From the NCBI RefSeq assembly GCF_016342785.1, contig NZ_JAEINH010000006.1, forward strand, positions 62,001-126,000: 64,000 bases of DNA, given 5' to 3'. How positions within the stretch are numbered: the first letter of the stretch is position 1; every line of letters starts with the position of its first letter. The notes beneath the pieces were generated by a model, which was not told the DNA's origin, searched no databases, and was given only the letters and a program-made list of their open reading frames with translations. Position numbers and translations under genes: made by a program. Shown in pieces: positions 14,794-22,291 of the stretch. This DNA is from Sanguibacter suaedae (GTDB lineage Bacteria; Actinomycetota; Actinomycetes; Actinomycetales; Cellulomonadaceae).

Positions 14794-15591
14794 TCACGTC
14801 CGTCGCAGGCGCTTCTCCCGCCGGAAGTCCCTGAGCAGGCAGTCCGTGAGCGACTCCTGCATGTACCCGGCGAGCAGGAAGACCGACCCGAGGAACACCC
14901 GCGGACCTCGCCCGTCCTCCGCCACGTCGTCGAGGAGCTCGTCGAGGTTCTCCTCGCCGCTCTCGACGTCGCCCTCGGCACCCCACGACGCCGTCACCGA
15001 GTCGTAGAGCTCCTGGGAGTCCTCGTCGGTGCGCAGGTCGAGCCGCTCACCGATGACGAGCCGGATGTCCGCGAGCGCGCCTGCGACGGCCTGGGCCTCG
15101 TCGCGCTGCACGCGGAACTCGAGCTGGCGGCTCTCGTCGCGCGAGGGTGCCGCCTCGAGGAGCATCTGGGCGAAGAGGAGCAACCGCTCGACCTTGTGCG
15201 CGCGGAGGTCGTCGTCCGTGAAGCGACGGAACTCCCGGGCGATCTCCGGGTCGGAGGACGCATCGGGGATGAGACGGCGGACGGCGGGGTCCGTCGGGGC
15301 GCGGACGGGCTCGTCGTCCATCCCGTCGAAGAGCTCGCGGATGGCTGCGTCCGCCGCCTCGTCGCCGACGCCCGGGGCCGGTGCGTCGGCCGCGTCCGAG
15401 CCGGCCGCGTCGCTCTCGGCGCCGGGCGCGTCCTGCTCGTCGTCCTCCACGTACTCGTAGAGGCTCTCCTCGCCGCCGAGGAGCTCGACGACGTCGCCGG
15501 TCACCTGGGCGAGCACCAGACGCTCGGGGGTGGAGAGCCCCGCCACGTACGTCGCGGGGTCCTCGCTGCTCGGTTCGAAGGGCCGGACCAC
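14794..15591 (-). CDS. DUF2017 protein
   Basis: 265 residues from GTG ([18 protein letters not shown]). The start is fixed by GGAGAG five bases upstream and by a one-base overlap with the clpS stop (TAGTG). It has conserved N- and C-terminal helical parts, including AHKVERLLLFAQMLLEA and VFLGSVFLLAGYMQESLTDCLL. They are separated by an acidic, Ala/Asp-rich variable stretch (about 50-100). DUF2017 is almost always encoded next to clpS in actinobacteria. A role in N-degron proteolysis is suggested by that linkage but not shown. Confidence 0.88.
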   Translation of the reverse strand: MVRPFEPSSEDPATYVAGLSTPERLVLAQVTGDVVELLGGEESLYEYVEDDEQDAPGAESDAAGSDAADAPAPGVGDEAADAAIRELFDGMDDEPVRAPTDPAVRRLIPDASSDPEIAREFRRFTDDDLRAHKVERLLLFAQMLLEAAPSRDESRQLEFRVQRDEAQAVAGALADIRLVIGERLDLRTDEDSQELYDSVTASWGAEGDVESGEENLDELLDDVAEDGRGPRVFLGSVFLLAGYMQESLTDCLLRDFRREKRLRRT

Positions 15592-15884
15592 TACTCTCCA
15601 CTCCGTTGCATCGTGGCCCACAGCCCGTAGGAGTGCATGGCCCGGACGTCCATCTCGACCTTCTCGCGCCCGCCGGTGGACACGACGGCCCTGCCCTCCT
15701 CGTGGACCTGGAGCATGAGGCGGTGCGCCTTGCGCTCCGAGAAGCCGAAGTAGCTCTCGAAGACGTACGCGACGTAGTTCATGAGGTTGACCGGATCGTT
15801 CCAGACGATGGTCACCCAGGGTTCGGCGGCCTGCGGGCCGACGACCGCCACGGAGTCCGAGTCGGGCGAGGTTCTGACAGTCAC
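15591..15884 (-). CDS. clpS: ATP-dependent Clp protease adaptor ClpS
   Basis: 97 residues from GTG ([16 protein letters not shown]). The substrate-binding core [20 protein letters not shown] holds the N-degron pocket residues N and D. The helix [23 protein letters not shown] contacts ClpC/ClpA. ClpS delivers proteins with destabilising N-terminal residues to the Clp protease. It is divergent from pncB; 15885-15943 contains both promoters. Confidence 0.95.
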   Translation of the reverse strand: MTVRTSPDSDSVAVVGPQAAEPWVTIVWNDPVNLMNYVAYVFESYFGFSERKAHRLMLQVHEEGRAVVSTGGREKVEMDVRAMHSYGLWATMQRSGE

Positions 15885-15943
15885 GGGTCAACTGTAGGTC
15901 CTCGGCGGGATGGGACGGGGCGAGGTGCCCTACGGTGGATGCC

Positions 15944-17266
15944 ATGGGAACAGCGCTCCTCACGGACCGGTACGAGCTCACGATGGTCCAGGCGGCCCTC
16001 ACGGACGGCACGGCGGACCGCCGTTGCGTGTTCGAGGTCTTCACGCGACGCCTGCCGTCGTGGCGCCGGTACGGGGTGCTCGCCGGCACGGGGCGGGTCC
16101 TCGAGGCCCTCCGGTCGTTCCGGTTCGAGCCCGAGGAGCTCGAGTGGCTCGGCCGCGAGCGAGTCGTCGACGACCGCACGCTCGAGTTCCTCGCGGGATA
16201 CCGCTTCACCGGCCAGGTCACCGGCTACGCCGAGGGTGAGACCTTCTTCCCGTCGAGCCCGGTCATGGTGGTCGAGGGGACGTTCGCGGAGGCGGTGCTC
16301 CTCGAGACACTCGTCCTGTCCGTCCTCAACCACGACTCGGCCGTCGCGTCCGCCGCCTCGCGGATGACGAGCGCGGCCGTCGACCGACCGTGCCTCGAGA
16401 TGGGTTCCCGGCGTGCGCACGAGGAGGCTGCGGTCGCGGCGGCGCGCGCCGCCGCCGTCGCGGGCTTCGTGGGGACGTCGAACCTCGAGGCGGGGCGACG
16501 CTACGGGTTGCGGACCATCGGGACCGCGGCCCACGCGTTCACCCTGCTCCACGACGACGAGGAGTCGGCCTTCGCTGCGCAGGTGGCGGTCGCGGGGCCT
16601 CGGACGACCCTGCTCGTCGACACGTACGACGTGGCGCGCGGGGTGGAGCGTGCCGTGCGGATCGCCGGCACGGGCCTCGGTGCGGTGCGGCTCGACTCGG
16701 GCGACCTCGGCGTGCAGGCCGTGGAGGTGCGCAAGCAGCTCGACTCGCTCGGCGCCACGGGCACGCGCATCACGGTGACGTCCGACCTCGACGAGTACGC
16801 GATCGCGTCGCTCGCGGCCTTCCCGGTCGACTCCTACGGTGTGGGGACCAAGCTCGTCACGGGCTCGGGCGCCCCGACGTGCGGCATGGTCTACAAGCTC
16901 GTCGCCCGCGAGGGCACGTCCGGCGAGCTCGAGCCGGTCGCGAAGGCCGCGACCTCGAAGACGAGCGTCGGCGGCCGCAAGACCGCGGCCCGCCAGCTCG
17001 ACGAGAACGGCCGTGCGGTCGCCGAGGTCGTCGTCGGCGGGCCGGACGCGCTCGTCGCGTCGTGGAGGCCCACGACGGACGACCTGCGCCCGCTCCACGT
17101 CCCGCTCGTCACCGACGGGGTCGTGGACGACAGGTGGACGGGCGCCGCGGGCGTCGGAGCCGCCGCCGAGCGCCACACGGCATCCCGCGAGGAGCTGCCC
17201 CGCGGGGCGCGCCGCCTGTCGACCGGTGAGGTCGCCCTGCCCACGACGACCCTCACCCTCGACTGA
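15944..17266 (+). CDS. pncB: Nicotinate phosphoribosyltransferase
   Basis: 440 residues starting MGTALLTDRYELTMVQAAL, the usual N-terminus of this family. A GTG three codons earlier is an alternative start. Conserved segments are CVFEVFTRRLP, the MGSRRAHEEAA turn, GTSNLEAGRRYGL, LLVDTYDV and VRLDSGDL with the PRPP/nicotinate-binding Asp. It forms nicotinate mononucleotide from nicotinic acid and PRPP for NAD salvage. It converges on the helicase gene with six bases between stop codons and no visible terminator. Confidence 0.93.
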   Translation: MGTALLTDRYELTMVQAALTDGTADRRCVFEVFTRRLPSWRRYGVLAGTGRVLEALRSFRFEPEELEWLGRERVVDDRTLEFLAGYRFTGQVTGYAEGETFFPSSPVMVVEGTFAEAVLLETLVLSVLNHDSAVASAASRMTSAAVDRPCLEMGSRRAHEEAAVAAARAAAVAGFVGTSNLEAGRRYGLRTIGTAAHAFTLLHDDEESAFAAQVAVAGPRTTLLVDTYDVARGVERAVRIAGTGLGAVRLDSGDLGVQAVEVRKQLDSLGATGTRITVTSDLDEYAIASLAAFPVDSYGVGTKLVTGSGAPTCGMVYKLVAREGTSGELEPVAKAATSKTSVGGRKTAARQLDENGRAVAEVVVGGPDALVASWRPTTDDLRPLHVPLVTDGVVDDRWTGAAGVGAAAERHTASREELPRGARRLSTGEVALPTTTLTLD

Positions 17267-17272
17267 TTACCG

Positions 17273-19159
17273 CTACTTCTTCCCGACGAACCACCCGCGG
17301 ACGAGCTCGACGCGGGCGGTGAGCTGGTCGATGCTCGCGAGCGGGACCTCGGGCCCGCCGCTGCGGCGCCGCAGCTCGTTGTGGACGGAGCCGTGCGGCT
17401 GGCCCGTCCGCCGGGCCCACGCCGACACGAGCTGCGAGAGCTCCTTGCGCAGATCAGCAGCCCGACGATGCTCGAGCTCGCTGCGCTCCGCGGCCTTCTG
17501 CGCCGCGGCTCCCCGCCCCTTGATGTGGTCGGCCTGACGCTGCTTGAGGAGCGTGGTCACCTGGTCGGCATCGAGCAGGCCGGGCAGGCCGAGGAAGTCG
17601 AGCTCCTCCTCGGACCCGACGTCCGCGCCGGTGCCGAACTCCCCACCGTCGAAGAGGACACGGTCGAAGGAGGCCTGCGCCTCGAGCATCTGGAAGGACC
17701 CCTGCTCACCGACACCGTCGGACGCCTTCTCCTCGCGGTTGGCGGCCGCCATGAGGGCGTCCTCGGGGTTGAAGAGGTCGCCCGACTCGGCCGCGCTGAG
17801 CGGCTTGTCGAGGGCGTGGTCCCGCTCGAGCTCGAGGCTGTTGGCGAGGCCCAGGAGATTCGGGACGCTCGGCAGGAACACCGACGCCGTCTCCCCACGC
17901 CTGCGGGCGCGGACGAACCGGCCCACGGCCTGGGCGAAGAACAGGGCCGTCGCGGTGGACGTGGCGTAGACGCCCACGGCGAGGCGCGGCACGTCGACCC
18001 CCTCGGACACCATGCGGACCGCGACCATCCATCGCTGGTCACCGTCGGAGAACTCCTCGATGCGCTTGCTCGCGCCGTCGTCGTCGGACAGCACGACCGT
18101 CGGGGAGGTCCCCGTGATGCGGGCGAGGTGCCCCGCGTACGCGCGGGCGTCCGTCTGGTCCGTGGCGATGACGAGACCGCCGGCGTCGGGGACCGCGCGC
18201 CGCACCTCGGTGAGCCGCTTGTCGGCCGCCTCGAGCACCGACGGGATCCACTGCCCCTGCGGGTCGAGCGCGGACCGCCACGCCTGCGCGGTCATGTCCT
18301 TGGTCATGCCCTCGTCGAGGCGTGCGCTGATCTCGTCGCCCGCACGCGTCCGCCAGCGCATCTGGCCGGAGTAGGAGAGGAAGATCACGGGCCGGACGAC
18401 ACCGTCGCGCAGCGCGTCGCCGTAGCCGTAGGTGTAGTCGGCCGAGGAGCGGCGCACACCGTCCGGGCCGCGCTCGTAGGTGACGAACGGGATGGGCGCG
18501 GTGTCGGACCGGAACGGGGTGCCGGTGAGCGCGAGGCGGCGGGTGGCGCCCTCGAAGGCCTCGCGGACCGCCTCGCCCCAGGAGAGGGCGTCACCGCCGT
18601 GGTGCACCTCGTCGAGGATCACGAGGCTCCGCGCCGCCGCGGTCCGGGCGGCGTGGAGCGCCGGGTTCGCAGCGACCTGCGCATACGTGAGCGCCACGCC
18701 GTCGTACTGCGCGCCGTGGCGCCCCTGGCTGTTCTTGAAGTTCGGGTCGATGCGCACGCCCACCCGCGCCGCCGCGTCCGCCCACTGGTGCTTGAGGTGC
18801 TCCGTGGGTGCGACCACCGTGATCCGTCGTACGGACCCCTGCTCGAGGAGCTCGGTCGCGATGCGCAGCGCGAACGTCGTCTTCCCGGCACCCGGGGTCG
18901 CGACCGCGAGGAAGTCCCGGGGGCTGCGCGCGCGGTAGACCTCGAGGGCCTCGGCCTGCCAGGCACGGAGCTTCGAGGCGGTGCCCCACGGCGCTCGCGT
19001 CGGGAACGACGGAGACAGGTGGGACGCCGCGGACGACGACGCCGCCTGCGGGACGGGCGTCGCCGGAGGACGCAGGGGCGCACCGGCGGGCGTGCCGTGG
19101 TGGTCCGCGGAGCGGTGGTCGGTGGTCGAGAGGTCCTGCTGATCCTGCTCCGGAGTCAC
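17273..19159 (-). CDS. DEAD/DEAH-box SF2 helicase
   Basis: 628 residues. A disordered N-terminal 50 residues leads to the helicase core: Q-motif-like LRAWQAEAL, Walker A ATPGAGKTT, motif Ia VVAPTEHLKHQW, motif II LVILDEVHHGGD (DEVH), motif III LALTGTPFR, motif V VRMVSEGVDVPRLAV and motif VI QAVGRFVRARR. The layout resembles type III restriction subunits and RecG/XPB-like translocases. A C-terminal region of about 180 residues includes a charged helical stretch rich in Lys/Arg/Gln/Glu and no nuclease motif. The ATG overlaps the stop of the DUF3039 gene (ATGA). Function is unknown; it is widely conserved in actinobacteria. Confidence 0.88.
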   Translation of the reverse strand: MTPEQDQQDLSTTDHRSADHHGTPAGAPLRPPATPVPQAASSSAASHLSPSFPTRAPWGTASKLRAWQAEALEVYRARSPRDFLAVATPGAGKTTFALRIATELLEQGSVRRITVVAPTEHLKHQWADAAARVGVRIDPNFKNSQGRHGAQYDGVALTYAQVAANPALHAARTAAARSLVILDEVHHGGDALSWGEAVREAFEGATRRLALTGTPFRSDTAPIPFVTYERGPDGVRRSSADYTYGYGDALRDGVVRPVIFLSYSGQMRWRTRAGDEISARLDEGMTKDMTAQAWRSALDPQGQWIPSVLEAADKRLTEVRRAVPDAGGLVIATDQTDARAYAGHLARITGTSPTVVLSDDDGASKRIEEFSDGDQRWMVAVRMVSEGVDVPRLAVGVYATSTATALFFAQAVGRFVRARRRGETASVFLPSVPNLLGLANSLELERDHALDKPLSAAESGDLFNPEDALMAAANREEKASDGVGEQGSFQMLEAQASFDRVLFDGGEFGTGADVGSEEELDFLGLPGLLDADQVTTLLKQRQADHIKGRGAAAQKAAERSELEHRRAADLRKELSQLVSAWARRTGQPHGSVHNELRRRSGGPEVPLASIDQLTARVELVRGWFVGKK

Positions 19160-19509
19160 CTGCCGCCGTCACCCGGTCCCGAGCCGCCGGGCTCGCCGTC
19201 CTGAGGATCACGAAGACCCTCGTAGATCTCCTTGCACACCGGGCACACCGGGAACTTGCCCGGGTCGCGGCCCGGGACCCACACCTTCCCGCAGAGCGCG
19301 ATGACGGCCTTGCCGCTCAGCGCGGAGTCGAGGATCTTCTCCTTGCGCACGTAGTGTGCGAACCTCTCGCGGTCCCCCGGCTCGACCTCCTCGCGGGTCT
19401 CGCTGCGCTCCAGGACGCTCGTCGACGTGCCCGAACCCGGATCCCCCGGGGTGCCGGCCGGGTCCGACGGCCCGGTGCTCATCGAGGGGCTCATCAAGGG
19501 TTCGCTCAT
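19156..19509 (-). CDS. DUF3039 protein (putative zinc ribbon)
   Basis: 117 residues. The first 45 are low-complexity (Pro/Ser/Gly). The conserved core is DRERFAHYVRKEKILDSALSGKAVIALCGKVW followed by CPVCKEIYEGL. CGK and CPVC supply three of the four ligands of a likely zinc ribbon. It is translationally coupled to the downstream helicase by an ATGA overlap, suggesting the two proteins act together. DUF3039 is an actinobacterial family of unknown role. Confidence 0.85.
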   Translation of the reverse strand: MSEPLMSPSMSTGPSDPAGTPGDPGSGTSTSVLERSETREEVEPGDRERFAHYVRKEKILDSALSGKAVIALCGKVWVPGRDPGKFPVCPVCKEIYEGLRDPQDGEPGGSGPGDGGR

Positions 19510-19530
19510 ACCCCTGAGTCTACGTCCGAC

Positions 19531-20688
19531 TCAGATGACCCCCAACTGTCCACGGAGCACCTCCACCACCGCACCGGCGAGGACGTCGTCCACCTCGACG
19601 CTCGCCGTCCGGACGCGAAAACCCCGCCCGACGGCCGGCATCGTCCGGTCGAGCACCTCCTGCTGCGCGGCCTCGCGCAGGGCTCCCCCGAGCAGGCCCA
19701 CCGGCCCGCTGAGGACGACCTCCTGGAGGTCGAGGGTCGCGACCACGGGGGCGAGGACCGCACCGAGGACCTTCCCGACCTCCCCGAGGAGAGCCTCCCG
19801 CGCCGGTCCGTCCAGCCCCGCGGTACGACGCTCGAGGACCCCGAGACGGAGGACGGTCTCGAGGCAGCCCGTCCCGCCGCACACGCACCGGTCGCCGTCC
19901 ACGACGGCGCGCACGTGACCGATCTCTCCTGCCGAGCCCGAGTCACCGCGCACCCGGGAGCCGTCGAGGACCAGCCCGGACCCCACCCCGTCGCTCACCA
20001 TGACGACCAGGGTGCCCGTCCCCGAGGCGCTCCCGAAGGTGTACTCGCACATCGCGGTCGCACCGGCGTCGTTGACGACGTGGACGGGCAGGCCGGTCGC
20101 TGCACGCAGACGCGCCTCGACCGGCACACCGTCCCAGTCGCGCGCCGGCGCGTGGTGGACGCTCCCGTCGCTCTCGACGATGCCGGGCACCGCGGCCCCC
20201 ACACCCAGCACGGGTCCGGCGGCGTCGGCCACGAGGAGCCGGACGAACCGCACGAGGACCTCGAGGACGACCCTGCCGTCGCGGTCACCGAGATCGAGGG
20301 TGCGCCGGCTGAGGAAGCGACCGGTGAGATCGCTCACGCCGCCCCGCAGGACCCACCCGGACCCGACGTCGACCGCCACCACCCGGAAGTGCTCGCTGCG
20401 CAGCGCGACGAGCATGGCGGGCTTGCCTGCACGCCGTTCGTGGCGGTGGCCGACCTCCTCGACGAGGCCCTCCGCGAGGAGCACCCCGACGAGGTCCGAC
20501 ACGGTGACCGGGGTGAGGCCGGTGGCTCGGGCGAGATCAGCGCGCGACGTGGGTCCCCCGTGGAAGAGACGCTGCAGCACGATCGCCCGGTTGTGCGCCC
20601 GGGCGTGCTCGGGGAGGACCTTCTCGTGGGACCGCACGACGGAGGCAGGACGGCCCCATCCCTGAGCTCCGTACGTCCCGCGGGTCAT
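19531..20688 (-). CDS. ROK-family transcriptional regulator or sugar kinase
   Basis: 385 residues from MTRGTYGAQGW (an ATG 12 codons upstream is possible). An N-terminal winged HTH (SRADLARATGLTPVTVSDLVGVLLAEGLVEE) precedes a ROK domain. That domain has the phosphate loop (VAVDVGSGWV), GVGAAVPGIV, NDAGATAMCEY and the zinc motif CVCGGTGCLE. The HTH makes it an NagC/XylR-type regulator that senses a sugar. No sugar operon is adjacent, so its target is not evident. The 137 bases up to the divergent DUF4349 gene are the shared promoter region. Confidence 0.88.
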   Translation of the reverse strand: MTRGTYGAQGWGRPASVVRSHEKVLPEHARAHNRAIVLQRLFHGGPTSRADLARATGLTPVTVSDLVGVLLAEGLVEEVGHRHERRAGKPAMLVALRSEHFRVVAVDVGSGWVLRGGVSDLTGRFLSRRTLDLGDRDGRVVLEVLVRFVRLLVADAAGPVLGVGAAVPGIVESDGSVHHAPARDWDGVPVEARLRAATGLPVHVVNDAGATAMCEYTFGSASGTGTLVVMVSDGVGSGLVLDGSRVRGDSGSAGEIGHVRAVVDGDRCVCGGTGCLETVLRLGVLERRTAGLDGPAREALLGEVGKVLGAVLAPVVATLDLQEVVLSGPVGLLGGALREAAQQEVLDRTMPAVGRGFRVRTASVEVDDVLAGAVVEVLRGQLGVI

Positions 20689-20825
20689 GTTCGTCAGTGC
20701 ACCTCCCGCCGCGCGCGGTGTCAAGGATCACACCGCGCGTCCGCCGAGTTACAGCTCGCTCACGAAGCGATCACGAAACGGTCCGGCGTGCCCGAATCAT
20801 CACCCTCGCTCCTTAGGGTTGGAGC

Positions 20826-21848
20826 ATGACCTCGAACGACGCCCGACCGTGCCGACCCGCACGCCCCCGCCCGGGCGTGCGCGCTCTCGGCACCGGCCTC
20901 CTCGCCGTCGCCCTCCTCACCGGGTGCGCGGCCGAGAGCGAGAGCGACTCGGCCGGGTCCGTCGAGGCAGTCCCGGCCGTCGCCGAGGTGACGGGTGTCT
21001 CACCCGTGGAGGCCCAGCAGCTGGTGACCACCGCGTCGGTCGACGTCGTGGTGAGCGACCCGGTCGTCGCCGCTCTCGAGATCAGCAGGCTCGTCGAGCA
21101 GGCGGGCGGGCGCGTGGACGAGCGGTACGAGACCGCACCGGGAGACGGGTCGGAACCGAGCGCGAACCTCACCGTCCGTGTCCCCTCGGACCGGATGACC
21201 GCCACCCTCGACGCCCTCGAGGACGTCGGCACGGTCGAGAGGACGCAGATCGTCTCGACCGACGTGTCCGCCACCGCCACCGACCTCGACGCGCGCATCG
21301 ACTCCCTGCGGGTGTCCGTGGAACGGCTCGAGGAGCTCATGGGCGACGCGTCGTCCACCGCCGACCTCCTCGAGGCCGAGTCGACCCTCACCACCCGCCA
21401 GGCCGAGCTCGAGAGCCTCGTGTCGCAGCGCGACCGCCTCGCGGACCAGGTGGACCTCTCCACGCTCGAGGTCTCCCTCACCACGTCCCCGACCCCCGCG
21501 AAGATCGAGGACGAGGGATTCCGTGACGGCCTGGCCACCGGGTGGGACGCGCTCGTGGCGACGGTCGGCGTCGTCGTCGTCGTCCTCGGCACGCTGCTCC
21601 CGTGGTTGGCGGTCGGTGCTGCCGTCGTCCTCGTGGTCCGGTGGCTGGTGCGCGTCGTCCGGCGTCGCAGGAAGCCCACCGCATCGTCGCCCGGGAGCCA
21701 GGGCGGCCGCCCCGGGGACGGGCAGGGCGGCCACGGTGAGGACGGATCGCACGGACCTGCGTCCCCTCCACCCGGAGGACACGTGCCCGACGAGGGCGGT
21801 GCGCCGTCGGACGAGCACGGCACGCCGCGGCCGCTGGTCCACAGCTGA
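20826..21848 (+). CDS. DUF4349 lipoprotein
   Basis: 340 residues. A basic N-terminus and hydrophobic segment end in the lipobox LLTGC (Cys about 37). The DUF4349 domain (about 60-285) includes VVVSDPVVAALEISRLVEQAGG, LTVRVPSDRMTATLDAL and a coiled coil (DARIDSLRVSVERLEELM). A C-terminal membrane helix (about 240-275) and a disordered Gly/Pro/His-rich cytoplasmic tail follow. Lipid anchor plus helix means it is tethered at both ends of an extracytoplasmic coiled coil. Function of the family is unknown. Confidence 0.87.
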   Translation: MTSNDARPCRPARPRPGVRALGTGLLAVALLTGCAAESESDSAGSVEAVPAVAEVTGVSPVEAQQLVTTASVDVVVSDPVVAALEISRLVEQAGGRVDERYETAPGDGSEPSANLTVRVPSDRMTATLDALEDVGTVERTQIVSTDVSATATDLDARIDSLRVSVERLEELMGDASSTADLLEAESTLTTRQAELESLVSQRDRLADQVDLSTLEVSLTTSPTPAKIEDEGFRDGLATGWDALVATVGVVVVVLGTLLPWLAVGAAVVLVVRWLVRVVRRRRKPTASSPGSQGGRPGDGQGGHGEDGSHGPASPPPGGHVPDEGGAPSDEHGTPRPLVHS

Positions 21849-21871
21849 CCGACCCGACGTAGGGTCGGCAC

Positions 21872-22267
21872 ATGTCACCGTCCGCACAGCAGCAGGGGCC
21901 CTCGAGGGCTCGCGTGGACAGCTGGACCTGGGCAGTGCGGCTCTTCCGGACACGATCGGCAGCGGCGGCCGCGTGCCGCGCCGGACACGTGCGGGTCAAC
22001 GGCGAGCGGGCCAAGCCGTCGACGCCCGTCTCCCCCGGGGACGAGGTCCACGTCCGGGGTACCGGCGCGGAGCGCGTCGTCGACGTCACGACGGTCATCA
22101 CCAAGCGGGTCGGGGCCCCGGTCGCCGTCGGGTGCTACACGGACCGCTCCCCCGCGCCGCCACCACGGGTGGCGGCTCCTGCGCTGGTCGCCCAGCGGGA
22201 CCGCGGGGCGGGCCGGCCGACCAAGCGCGAGAGGCGCGAGATCGACCGGCTGCGGGGCCGGGACTGA
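21872..22267 (+). CDS. S4-domain RNA-binding protein (HSP15-like)
   Basis: 131 residues. The S4 fold is RVDSWTWAVRLFRTRSAAAAACRAGHVRVNGERAKPSTPVSPGDEVHV-type sequence at about 13-60, followed by a basic tail (GAGRPTKRERREIDRLRGRD). HSP15 homologues bind stalled 50S subunits carrying nascent peptide. The stop codon lies inside the loop of the terminator hairpin at 22252-22283. The gene is 23 bases after the DUF4349 stop. Confidence 0.88.
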   Translation: MSPSAQQQGPSRARVDSWTWAVRLFRTRSAAAAACRAGHVRVNGERAKPSTPVSPGDEVHVRGTGAERVVDVTTVITKRVGAPVAVGCYTDRSPAPPPRVAAPALVAQRDRGAGRPTKRERREIDRLRGRD

Positions 22268-22283
22268 CGGGTCCCGGCCCCGC
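22252..22283. terminator. Bidirectional terminator between the S4 gene and PL11
   Basis: A perfect 13-bp inverted repeat (GCGGGGCCGGGAC / GTCCCGGCCCCGC) with a six-base loop. The loop contains the S4 gene's stop codon, and the hairpin ends nine bases before the PL11 stop on the other strand. Confidence 0.75.
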
Positions 22284-22291
22284 GTCACCCG

